Shown here piece after piece: positions 34,270-44,618 of a DNA stretch of 64,000 bases. The notes below the pieces were generated by a model. That model was not told the DNA's origin. It ran no database searches and saw only the letters and a list, made by a program, of their open reading frames with translations. This DNA is from Siderastrea radians (lineage: Eukaryota; Cnidaria; Anthozoa; Scleractinia; Rhizangiidae). The stretch is from assembly GCA_964017195.1 (NCBI GenBank), contig OZ024887.1, positions 7,506,032 through 7,570,031 on the forward strand, read 5' to 3'. A program made the translations under genes and the position numbers. Numbering within the stretch: position 1 is the stretch's first letter; the number at the start of each line of letters is the position of its first letter.

Positions 34270-34773
34270 TTATTTTAACCGTCGATATCCATTAGAAACG
34301 TTCACGCTTTGCGAAAATAGTCTGTTTAATGACAGCAAGGTAGTATAGGAGAGCTTCCTAGTCTGTTTTTCGACCTGTTTTTCTTGCTTTACCACTCCCG
34401 TTGATTTTGCTGGAGATGAAAGGTCTGCCTTCACTGCTTCTTCCTGGCTTTGTGCCTGTGAAACTCTCACTCTTTCCAGAAACATTCGCCTGCTCTTCCT
34501 CTCCACAAAATATCTGGGTTCAGATACTTCCGTTTCCTTCAACCACTCGTATGTTGGCGCCTGGTACTGCAAAGAAACTGTTTTTCTGACCTTTTCCTTG
34601 CTGACATCACCTTTCTTAAAACGTTTTTCTCCCTGAAGAGAGGCAACGTTACTGGGTAATGGCAACGAGGCGGCACGGGCCACTTTTTTGGCCTTTTCCT
34701 CATGATTTTCTTGTCCAATCAACGTTGATGTTGCTATCGGCTTCTGATGGTTTGGAGACGAAACATTTGCCAT
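34270..34773 (-). CDS. Repeat-protein gene B1 (single-unit member of the A/B family)
   Basis: One uninterrupted frame of 167 residues from MANVSSPN. It has a single copy of the unit found repeatedly in gene A: RAASLPLP near residue 33, KEKVRKTVSL near 60, the core PTYEWLKETEVSEPRYFVER near 72, RRMFLERVRVSQAQ, then KSTGVVKQEK and a unique end NGYRRLK. The protein is strongly basic with no signal peptide or membrane segment. A TATA-like TATATAAAA lies on the minus strand about 86 bp upstream of the ATG. Function unknown; one intact frame plus promoter makes it a better gene candidate than A1. Confidence 0.65.
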   Translation of the reverse strand: MANVSSPNHQKPIATSTLIGQENHEEKAKKVARAASLPLPSNVASLQGEKRFKKGDVSKEKVRKTVSLQYQAPTYEWLKETEVSEPRYFVERKSRRMFLERVRVSQAQSQEEAVKADLSSPAKSTGVVKQEKQVEKQTRKLSYTTLLSLNRLFSQSVNVSNGYRRLK

Positions 34774-34858
34774 CGCTTACTCTTGGTGCCTCTGTGGTAC
34801 GTCCTCGTGTATCCTGGACCTTCAGCCTTCTGTAGTGTTTTGCTCTTCAGCCGTGACA

Positions 34859-34867
34859 TTTTATATA
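34859..34867 (-). promoter_or_regulatory. TATA box of gene B1
   Basis: TATATAAAA read on the minus strand, 86-94 bp upstream of the B1 ATG. The equivalent in copy 2 is TTATATAAA at about 43572-43580. Predicted transcription start is about 25-30 bp downstream. Confidence 0.5.
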
Positions 34868-35544
34868 CGCTGGTTTGTCTTATTCGTTAATGAGTTAATT
34901 AAATTAATTAGTAATTAAAATTAAAATTACTAATTGAACAAAACAAGCGATAACGATGGTAAAGAAGTTATGAAACAATTCGTGATATTAAAAACGTGAT
35001 ATTCGATTCCATCATGTGAGTGAATCCACGCTAGCAAACTCATAGGCAAAAACAATGGAATTGCACGTGACTCAACGCGCATGACTAAAGTTCACGTGTA
35101 AGCTAAAGGTTTATTAAAATGTCACTTTATAGAAATGAATTTTTGTTTCGGCTATTTTGCCACAGAAATGGTCATGGAAGGGTAAAATGCACTTTGTCAT
35201 CAAAAAATTAATGTGTCACTAACACACTTTACTAATGCACTTACTATTACTGTTTGTTACATAAACAAATCAACCAACCGATAGATAGAGCGATAAATTA
35301 GTTGGTCGATGAGTCAATTAATAGATAAAACAAGGTTGATTGGTTTTGTTTTTTTCATTGTTTACTGAATTCACGGCGCGCTTAATTTCCTTAGTACCAA
35401 TAATTATCAAATCAAATGCTAATTAAGCAGTTTAGAAAATCAGCAGATCATGAAAACATGTTTTAAAGTGTTACATGACACGATTTGCGCTAACAATCCC
35501 ATTGGCTAAAACAAAACAAACCACAAACGCCCTAGCAATCTATT

Positions 35545-35625
35545 CATCCATCCATCCATCCATCCATCCATCCATCCATCCATCCATCCATCCATTCATC
35601 CATCCATCCGTCCATTCATCCATGA
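35545..35625 (+). repeat. (ATCC)n microsatellite, copy 1
   Basis: About 18 CATC/ATCC units with a few interruptions. The copy-2 allele at 44233-44360 is longer and partly converted to GTCC. Confidence 0.9.
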
Positions 35626-35836
35626 ATCACTCAACTACCATTGATACAGTTGACTTCTCTTAAATTGAACCCTTGGTAGCTCGAAGCTCACGCAAACAGG
35701 GCAAACTCGAATCAAAATTGATTTCCCCTGGATTTGTTACATACCGTTAACTTAAAGTAAATTTGTTTTCCCTCCTTGAACCTTCTTTGGTATCTGTACT
35801 GTGAACATAAATTGTGTATTGAAACATGCCTTTGTT

Positions 35837-36160
35837 AAGGCCCGTTTACACATGCAATTTTTGTCGCGCTCTCCGATGCAACTTTTGTCGCAAGTGTAAA
35901 CTAGCGGCGATTTCATTGCGATTTCTGTGCGATTTGAGTGGGATATTTGTTACAATTTCCCCAAAATCGCCGCCAAGTTGCATCAAGTTTCCAACATGTT
36001 CAAAACCACTGCGACGCACGGCGACAAATTGCCCAGAAGTCCCATTGAAATCACCGCTAGTTTACACTTGCGATTTTTATCGCGAGCTCGAGCGCGACAA
36101 AAATTACATTGAAAAGTGCAACAAAAGTTGCATCAAAAATTGCATGTGTAAACGGGCCTT
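35837..36160. mobile_element. MITE with terminal inverted repeats, 324 bp
   Basis: AAGGCCCGTTTACACATGCA at the left end is repeated in reverse complement at the right (TGCATGTGTAAACGGGCCTT). Internal arms also pair (GCAAGTGTAAACTAGCGG with CCGCTAGTTTACACTTGC [reverse complement]). No coding sequence and no clear target duplication. The second copy of the 8-kb block carries the same MITE split by a LINE. Confidence 0.85.
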
Positions 36161-36350
36161 TATAGCGGAGTTCCTATGCGGCCGTAGGCCGCCGAGTAAA
36201 GCACCATGGGTAAGGAAATTTGGTAACCTGTCGAAGCGAGAAATTTTGGTTGTGACGTCGGCGTACGCCTGCCCACCCGTACAGACTCTGCGGGAAGGAG
36301 AGAGGAGTCTCCAAGACAACTCGAAGGGGAATTGAGAATACCATCTTTGG
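36161..36350. other. Spacer between the two 8-kb copies
   Basis: Unique DNA of 190 bp between the MITE and the start of copy 2. It includes the palindrome GCGGCCGTAGGCCGC at 36179-36193. No gene seen. Confidence 0.5.
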
Positions 36351-37196
36351 ACTAGCATCCCATGCAGGGTGGGCTCAATCTTATACCTAGAGTCCTCAGG
36401 CTTCCCAGTCAGTGGGTGGTCACTGGGAGAGACTCTGGGGTACTGCAATTTTTACTGTTTTTGCTGTATTATTATTGGCTGTTTACTGTAACAGAACTAA
36501 GAGCTGTTAACCGCAGAATTTCTTCAGTAAAAATTCCAGTACCCCAGAGTCTCTCCCAATGACCACACCCTGACCAAGAAGCCTGAGGTCTCTGGGGTGG
36601 GGTAGGGATGCTCCTAGTCGCTTCATGATGAGCCACCATGGCTTGGACAAGACAACCTGGCCATTGTATTTAGAGGTTGCTGAAATGGGAAGGATGCAAT
36701 AAATCCATTTGTCTGGAGTTGATGGATACATGTAAATATTTGGGACAAGACAACATGAGCATTTTAGAGAGTTTGATGTAATGGAGAGCTTTTCATTAGC
36801 TGGGGTTCATATTTTTTTCACTGGTTTGTAAATGGAAGTGTCCCTTTGGTGGTCAAGAGGTGTAAAGAAGTCAAACCCTCACTCCATAGGTTTGTGGTTC
36901 ACTGAAAGCCTGATATCTGCTCTCACCTTTCCTGGGAGACTTAATCCTGCACTTAGCTCCCTGCAGTGGTATACTTGTAAATTTATAGGTCGGAGCAAGG
37001 GTGCCATGTGATCAACTAGCATCCTGTTTAGGGAAGGGGTTAGCAATACTCCTAGCTGGTTTGTGCAACTGAAACCTGAGACAAACTCTGCTCACTTGAC
37101 CCCCTAAAGACAGACTTTTGGTTTACAAAGCCATCATGTAAAATTCAGCTGCCACTGATGTGAGGCGTTGTTACTGTTCTTTAATTTTGATTTCAG

Positions 37197-37848
37197 TTTG
37201 AAGTTGCAGTGATCACAAAGGATGGAGTAGCAATTGAACCAGTAACTAGTGCTGCCACAAACTGGGATATTGCTCCCATGGTCAAGCAAGTTGATATTTA
37301 TTTATCTGTTAAATTATGAGGTGCTTAATATTGTTTTAGTATATACAAGTAACACACAAGTGAATTGGCGGCTACCCAAAAGTCATTTTGTTGGCTGATA
37401 ATACCAAAACTTGTTCAATGTGGCCACTCCTTTGCTCGCAAGTTAAAAGCAAATGCTAGTTTGAGTAGCCAGTCAGGGCGCACGAAAAATGCTGTTCACG
37501 TGTTAAAAAAATAGTGATACGTTATAGCCGATGGTAAGAAAGACCCTCTACTAATCGGGGACACCTGGCTAAATTACAAGATATAGTATTGAAATAAAAA
37601 TAAAATAAATCATAGAATAAAATAAATCTATTTAAATTTACAATTGTATTTTATTTTATATTATATTTTATATAATCTAATATAATATTTTTATATTATA
37701 TTTTAATTCCTTACAATCATATTATATTCCTTACGTAGGAAAACAGTCAGATTGCTGAAAACTGCATTGGCCTGTGCCTTATAACTTTTTTAAAATGTCT
37801 TACTGACTGATTTCATTTTCTAACTTACTTTGCAGGGGCTATGAGTAA
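37197..37848 (+). pseudogene. PSMB4: PSMB4 exons 8 and 9, duplicated fragment
   Basis: 37197-37285 copies exon 8 without coding change and 37836-37848 copies exon 9 (GYE and stop) with its acceptor. Exons 1-7 and the promoter are absent because the duplication starts in intron 7. The exon 8 donor has changed from GTAAGT to GCAAGT, a weaker but sometimes usable donor. The real gene could in principle splice to these exons, but the nearer originals are intact. Confidence 0.9.
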
Positions 37849-38161
37849 CACTGGGGACTTTAGATAACTTTTCTAAAGCGTAAATGACTGTCTCGTATTT
37901 TGTGCCTGTACTATATACATGTGTATAAAAAAAAGGAAATAAAATATTGAAACACCTAATTCCAGCTTTGGGATTTTCAGGCTTTGGTGTGGCCTGTTTA
38001 CGTTCATTCATTGGATAGGTGGGTGACATCGGACCTGGATGAAGTGTGTTAATCATATTTGAGCACTTCCAGCTAGACGAATGCATTACAGTTAACATTA
38101 TCAATAAAATCACCATGAAAGTCATGAAATTTCGTACCAAATGAAGCTGTTCACGTACTTA

Positions 38162-40273
38162 CTAGATTGTGAAACGAGCGAGCGAATTTCCCAGCACTTT
38201 TGCAGTAAAGAATTTCGAGCTTTTTAATTGTTTCATCGCACACAGATTCAAAGCGAATAACCCTGATTTTTGCCTTACAAGGAGATTAGATGACATTTCA
38301 AGTGCCGCGGCGTTCAGAAGTTTTCGCTGTGAAGTGAACATTTCGTCCAAAATGTTTTTCATCGTGTTTTCATGCTTTACCACTCCGATTGACTTTGCTG
38401 GAGATAAAAGGCCTGCCTTCGCTGATTCTTCCTCCCTTTGTGCCTGTGAAGCTCTCCTGCTCTTCCTTTCCACAAAATATTTGGGTTAAGAAAGTTCCAT
38501 TTCCTTCAACCACGTTGTCTCGCTGACTAGAAATCAAAAGAAATCTTTTTTGGATCGTTTGCTTGCTTGCTTGCCGGTGACTTTCGGTTGATGCTCTGGG
38601 TAATGGCAACGTAGTGGTGAGGAGCTTCTTAGCCTGTTTTTGCTTTACCAGTCCGATTGATTTTGCTGTTCATGAACGGTCTGCCGCCTGCACTGATTTT
38701 TCCTAGCTTTGTGCTTGTGAAGCTCTCACTCTTTCCAGAAACATTCGCCTATTCTTCTTTCCGATAAAATATTTGGGTTCAGAGACTTCCATTTCCTTCA
38801 ACCAGTCGTATTTCGGCGCCTGCGACCGAAAAGAAACTGTTTTTCGAATCGTTTCCTTGCTGACAGCACCTTGATCCAGGAGACTTTTTTCTGCCTGGTG
38901 AGGGTTCACGTCACTGGACAGTGGCAGCGAAGTGGAACGGAGCAGCTTTCTTGCTTGTTTTTTATGTATTTCTTGCTTTGCCACTCCGATTGATTTTGCT
39001 GGAGATGAAAGGTTTGCCTTCACTGCTTCTACCTGGCTTTGGGCCTGTGAAGCTCTCACTCGTTGTAGAAACAGTCGCCTGTTCTTCCTCTCCAAGAAAT
39101 ATCTGGGTTCAGGAATTTCGATTTCCTTCAACCACTCGTATCTCGGCGACTGGGAATCAAAAGAAACTGTTTTTCGGATCGTTTCCTTGCTGACAGCGCC
39201 TTGTCCAAGGTGAAGTTTCTCCTTCTGGTGAGGATTCATGTCACTGAACAGCGACAGCGAGGTGGTACGGAGCAGGTGTTTGGCCTGTTTTTCTTGCTTT
39301 ACCACTCCGATTGATTTTGCTAGGGATGAAAGGTCTGCCTTCACTGCTTCATCCTGGGTTTGTGCTTGTGAAGCTCTCACTTTTGCCAGAAACATTCGCC
39401 TATTCTTCTTTTCCAAGAGATATTTGGAATCCAAAGAAACTGTTTTTCGGATTGTTTCCTTGCTGACAGCGCCTTGGTCAAGGCGACTTTTCTCCTCCTG
39501 GTGAGGATTCATGTTTCTGGACAGTGGAAGCGAAGTGGAACGGAGCAGGTTTTTGGCCTGTTTTTCATGTTTTTCTTGCTTTACCACTCCGATTGACTTT
39601 TCTAGAGACGAAAGGTCTGCCTTCATTGATTCTTTCTGGCTTGTGCTTGTGAAATTCTTACTCTTTCCAGAAACATTCTCCTATTCTTTTTTTCGACAAA
39701 ATATCTGGTTTCAGAAACTTCCATGTTCTTCAGCCACTCGTATCTCGGCGCCTGCGGTTCGTAATAAACTGTTTTTTGAATCGTTTCTTTGCTGACAGCG
39801 CCTTGAACAACGTCACGTTTCGCTGCCATGTTACTGGACAGTGGCAGAGAAGTGGAACGGAGCCGTTTTCTTGCCTGTTTTTCTTGTTTTCCTTGCTTGA
39901 CCACTACGATTGATTTTGCTAAAGAAGGATGGTCCGCTGGCGCTGATTCTTCCTGCCTTTGTGCTTGGGAAGCTCTCACTTTTTCCAGAAACGTTCGCCT
40001 GTTTTTCCTTTCCACGAAATAACTGGGTTCAGGTACTTCAATTTCCTTCAACCACTCGTATCGTGGAGCCTGGAAGTCGACTGTTTTGCTGACCTTTTGC
40101 AAGTTGTTAGCGCCTTTCTCAAGACTTTTTTCCCCTTGAAGAGAGGCAACATTACTGGGTAATGGCATCGGGGTGGCACGAACCAAACTCTTGGTCTTCT
40201 CATGATTTTCCTGTCTAACCGCTGTTGATGTTGGTATTGGCTCTTGTGTATTAGAACATGAAATACCTGCCAT
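38162..40273 (-). pseudogene. Repeat-protein gene A2, longer copy of A1, frameshifted
   Basis: The first frame (39623-40273, 216 residues) opens with MAGISCS and holds two repeat units. The second (38703-39626, 307 residues) holds three more, and a degraded unit and unique tail follow (38162-38473). The junction of frames 1 and 2 is the same ATGA overlap as in A1, so this 1-bp difference predates the duplication. Unit 3 lacks the YEWLKE core; units 2, 4 and 5 keep it. RSTSLP occurs in units 2, 3 and 5. Upstream, the minus strand could encode MKRKTSLDKLTLKSGSPQK followed by a GTGAGA donor, a possible 5' exon. Function unknown. A long second frame surviving after a frameshift is unusual for a dead gene. 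Confidence 0.65.
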
Positions 40274-43025
40274 CGTTGGCTGTTGGTTTTTAAGTTGTAT
40301 GTTCGCAAGTATCGAGGATCTCTCACCTTTTGCGGTGATCCACTCTTCAGTGTCAGTTTATCTAGGGAGGTTTTTCTTTTCATTCGTTAATGAGGTAATT
40401 AACAGGGAAATTACTAATTAAACAAAAGAATGATATTGAATGTTCAGAAAGCCCCGGTCTTTCAATCATTTAATCACCCTTACACCGCGCAGTTGCTATG
40501 AAGATATTCAGTCAATTACTCGTTGCAAAGGAATTTCTTACATTTCTCAATAAAAACGCACTGTTAATTACTAGTTGAAACACTAATTAATTGCAATATT
40601 AATGAAATGAATTAAAAGCCTTGTGTAACAAAAATATTATGAAAAAATATGAAAACAGTCATGTGCGTTTCAGTGAAAACGTGATATTCCGCGTGAATGA
40701 ATATCTGCGCCAGTAATCTCATTGGCTAAGACAAGAAAAATTGCTTGCAGGTCCATTGCTCAAGTGTGTGCTACAAAAGGTATTTAAAATGCTAGTTGCA
40801 TAGAAAAAAACAACCCTTCTTTTGGCTATTTCCTCAGAGAAATTAGGTCATGGGAAGTCTAAAATACGCTTTCTTAGAAAGAAATCAATTTTCAACTTCT
40901 GCCGCGAAATCGAGATTTTGCTTGAAAGTCGCTCTTACACAATGTACAATGTAAAACGCTGCTATTTGAGTTTTCAGATGCCAAAAATGGATCTGTTCGG
41001 ATTGTTCACCGGAAAATTTAAGTCACAGAAATTGTTTCGTAACGGAAGCGTATTCGACGAATTTCTTAGCCGCTGTTGGGCTATCGAAAATGATAGCTGA
41101 CCATATTTCACTCTCTAAACGACAGTGTATGTCCCTCCATAAACAAAAAGAGTTAATTTACCCACCGGTGAGGAAAGTTTGAGATGATATTTTGTGAACG
41201 AAGGCTCTAGTTTTTTTATCACAATGAATTACAAATTTCTGAGGCAGTTAACCCTTTTAAGGGTTAACCGCTAACATCATTATACAAAAGGGTTAAAAGC
41301 CCCAACATCATTATACAAATTCTCAATACTGGTCACCATAGATTTCATTGATTACCAATTTGGAGAACTTGTTTTTAAAAACATCGAAACGATTCATCGT
41401 TGGTGATCATTTGCTAAATTATCATGAGGTCAAGTGTATGTGTTGTAATAGATTGATACGATGAGGAGAAATTTGATGCTGATCACTAGATTGGTGCTTA
41501 AGGGGGTAAGATCTTCCGAACAGAAATTCTACATAAACAAACTGTTCAGTGGTGCTTCTGTTTCTATTCGCTGGCTCTCCTACCCCTTTTGCATACGTTC
41601 CATTGAAAAATGGTACCCCTTTCACATACCTACTCACGAACACTGCATCCCTTTTCCAAACCCTTGGAATGCAGTTAATGAACGATATTAGGGGAGGACA
41701 GTATTACCTGAAGAGATTTTAACCAAAAAACAGTATTATTGTCTACGCGAAATATTTTAATTAAAGTTCCCTTTAAATAACTAAATGAGAGGTTTCTCTG
41801 CCCTTTCATATACTTCAGCTCGTGAAATCCCTACCCTTTTATATACCTGAAGCCTGAAAAAGGTACCCATTTCGGGCGGAGCCTCCCCGTATAAGCCATT
41901 ATAGGGAGTACCCCGGGGGGGGGGCTCTCCTGTGGTAGAATTCCTATAAGGATCCTGAAGGAGTCCATCCTGTAAGTTATACAGGATCCTACTGAGGATC
42001 CTAAATGGCAATAATCCTAACCATGTTTGATAGGATCCAGTAAAATCTCTTAGCATCCTGCACAAGGATCTTTGATGATAATTGCAGGTACTCAAGGATC
42101 GTTGCAGGAACCTCAAGGAACTTTAACAGATCGTGCAAGATCCTTGAAGACCTTTGAGGATTATAGGTGACTAGAGATCCTTAAGGATCACCCTCAAGAT
42201 CTTACAGGGCCGTTATGACGATCTTCAAGGATCCTTTCAAGATTTTCACCAGGGTTGATAGCTTAGTTTGAACTGCCTTTTCTTCCACGTTGTGAAGGTA
42301 TTTACAGACTGAGAGAAGAGGGCGTCTAGGGGGATGGTAATGAACTTGTTAAAGGTACTGTTCACCAACCTTAAGCCTTAGGTCAGAAGACGTTATGCAT
42401 CAAATTTTACCTGGGGTTTGAGGTGGGTAGGGAAAGTAACAACAGTCCGCTATGAAATTTCCCGGATACAAATGAGTTAGTCCTTCAACTTGAAAAATAC
42501 CTGATTCGGTCGAAACCGGATAAAAATTAATTTCATTCCGTGGAGAAACGAAACTGTTTTAAAGAATTATACACATTTTAAAAGCAAGGTACTCACATTT
42601 TAGGCAACAAGTGGTTTGTAAGGGATGAGTTGTGTTTTATTGATACAACATGTTATACCACTATAAACTGACGTGAAATCTCCTTAAAAAGATTCTTGAA
42701 CTTTCGAAAGGGCCTGAGGTTGAAATGGAAAAAAAAAACATTTACATTACGTTTTTTTTATTTTCGCTACACCCTCACACTCAAAAGTTAGAACCACTTA
42801 AATTCCTAAAGCAACGTTTGTGTATTACATCGTATTACATAGAATGAAAACCAGTGAAATAAATCTGAAATAGTATTAATGTACCGACAATACGGCAAAG
42901 TCAAATAGGCAATCATAATAGCTTTCCACTAGTCACTTTAGAATGCTGTTTTCCTCAAACTTTTTTCGCTTATTTTAACCGTCGATATCCATTAGAAACG
43001 TTCACGCTTTGCGAAAATAGTCTGT
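40274..43025. other. Intergenic DNA between genes A2 and B2
   Basis: Copy-2 equivalent of 31590-34269 with the same dispersed-repeat content. The GATC-rich element is at 41935-42245. No supported gene. Confidence 0.5.
41935..42245. repeat. GATC-rich degenerate repeat, copy 2
   Basis: Partner of 33235-33560 with the same closely spaced AGGATCCT/AAGATC words and a few substitutions. Confidence 0.7.
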
Positions 43026-43490
43026 TTAATAAAATAGTCTGTTTAATGACAGCAAGGTAGTATAGGAGAGCTTCCTAGTCTGTTTTTCGACCTGTTTTTC
43101 TTGCTTTACCACTCCTATTGATTTTGCTGCAGATGAAAGGTCTGCCTTCACTGCTTCTTCCTGGCTTTGTGCCTGTGAAGCTCTCACTCTTTCCAGAAAC
43201 ATTCGCCTGCTCTTCCTCTCCACAAAATATCTGGGTTCAGATACTTCGGTTTCCTTCAACCACTCGTATGTGGGCGCCTGGTACTGCAAAGAAACTGTTT
43301 TTCTGACCTTTTCCTTACTGACATCACCGTTCTCAAAACGTATTTCTCCCTGAAGAGAGGCAACGTTACTGGGTAATGGCAACGAGGCGGCACGGGCCAC
43401 TTTTTTGGCCTTTTCCTCATGATGTTCTTGTCCAGTCAACGCTGATGTTGCTGTCGGGTCCTGCTGGTGTGGAGAGAAAACATTTGCCAT
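43026..43490 (-). CDS. Repeat-protein gene B2, slightly truncated copy of B1
   Basis: 154 residues from MANVFSPH, collinear with B1: RAASLPLP, KEKVRKTVSL, PTYEWLKETEVSEPRYFVER, RRMFLERVRASQAQ. A short direct duplication of AAAATAGTCTGTTTAAT just before the end brings in an early stop, so the last residues of B1 (SQSVNVSNGYRRLK) are lost. The TATA-like sequence at about 43572-43580 is kept. Frame otherwise intact. Function unknown. Confidence 0.6.
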   Translation of the reverse strand: MANVFSPHQQDPTATSALTGQEHHEEKAKKVARAASLPLPSNVASLQGEIRFENGDVSKEKVRKTVSLQYQAPTYEWLKETEVSEPRYFVERKSRRMFLERVRASQAQSQEEAVKADLSSAAKSIGVVKQEKQVEKQTRKLSYTTLLSLNRLFY

Positions 43491-44232
43491 CGCGACTCTT
43501 GGTGTCTCTCTGGTACGTCCTCGCGTATCATGGATCTCCAGCCTTCTGTAGTGGTTTCCTTTTCAGTGACAGTTTATATAAGCCAGCTTGTCTTATTCGT
43601 TAATGAGTTAATTAAATTAATTAGTACTTAAAAGTAAAATTACTAATTAACCAAAACAAGCGATAATGATGGTAAAGAAGTTATGAAAACAATTCGTGAT
43701 ATTAAAAACGTGATATTCGATTCCATCACGTGAGTGAATCCACGCTAGCAAACTTATCAGCAAAAACAATAATAATTGCCCATGACTCAACGCGCGTGAC
43801 TATAGTTTACGTGTAAACTAGGTTTATTAAAATGCCACTTGAAAGAAGTGAATTTTTGTTTCGGCTATTTTCCCACAGAAGTGGTCATGGGAGGGTAAAA
43901 TGCACTCTGTTATCAAAAAATTGTGTCACTAGTACACTTTACTAATACACTTAATATGACTATATGTTACATAAACAAATACACTTTGTTATATAAACAA
44001 ATCAACCAACTGATTGATAGAATATAAATTAGTAGGTCGTTGAGTCAATCAATAGATAAAACAAAGTTGATCAGTTTTGTTGTTTTCATTGTTTACTGAA
44101 TTCAAGGCGCGCTTAATTTCCTCAGTACAAATAATTATCAAATTAAATGCTAATTAAGCAGTTTAGAAAATCAGGAGATGATGAAAACATGGCTAAAACA
44201 AAACAAACGACAAACGTCCTCGCAATCTATTC

Positions 44233-44360
44233 ATCCATCCATCCATCTATCCATCCATCCATCCATCCATCCATCCATCCATCCATCCATCCATCCATCC
44301 GTCCGTCCGTCCGTCCGTCCGTCCGTCCGTCTGTCCGTCCGTCCGTCCATCCATTCATCC
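44233..44360 (+). repeat. (ATCC)n/(GTCC)n compound microsatellite, copy 2
   Basis: About 18 CATC units followed by about 12 GTCC units. Copy 1 has only ATCC with an isolated GTCC. The GTCC block therefore grew after the duplication. Confidence 0.9.
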
Positions 44361-44575
44361 ATGAATCACTGAATGAGATACAGTTGACTCGAAGCTCACG
44401 CAAACTCGAACCAAACTTGATTTTCCCTGGATTTGTTACATAGCGTTAACTCGAAGTAAATTTGTTTTCCCTTCAGGACATTTTCTTACTAAGTTTACCA
44501 CCGATAACTTGAACCTTCTTTGATATCATTAGGTGTTCTGAACATAAATTGTGTACTAAAATATGAGTGTGTTAA

Positions 44576-44618
44576 GGCCCGTTTACACATGCGATTTTTA
44601 GCGCGCTCTCCGATGCAA
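44576..44618. mobile_element. Left part of the MITE in copy 2
   Basis: AAGGCCCGTTTACACATGCG to CGATGCAAC equals the first 43 bp of the MITE at 35837-36160. The next MITE sequence appears at 47958-48020 (ACTTTTGTTGCAAGTGTAAA). The 3.3 kb between is inserted DNA. Confidence 0.8.

Larger units (their letters stand above)
28112..35880 (+). repeat. Large tandem duplication, copy 1 (partner 36351-44618)
   Basis: 28112 aligns with 36351 and similarity runs throughout, including PSMB4 exons 8-9, repeat-protein genes A and B, the GATC-rich element, the ATCC microsatellite and the start of the MITE at 35837. Copy 1 is shorter mainly because gene A1 lacks about 450 bp of repeats. High identity including non-coding DNA indicates a recent event. 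Confidence 0.95.
36351..44618 (+). repeat. Large tandem duplication, copy 2 (partner 28112-35880)
   Basis: Aligned from ACTAGCATCCCAT inside a SINE to CCGATGCAAC inside the MITE, where a LINE interrupts. MITE sequence resumes at 47958-48020, so the duplicated block formerly extended further. Differences from copy 1 are point changes, microsatellite length and repeat number in gene A. Confidence 0.95.

Noticed and set aside
35475..35663. Frame rich in IHPS repeats, also at 44147-44443
   Set aside because: Translation of the ATCC microsatellite.
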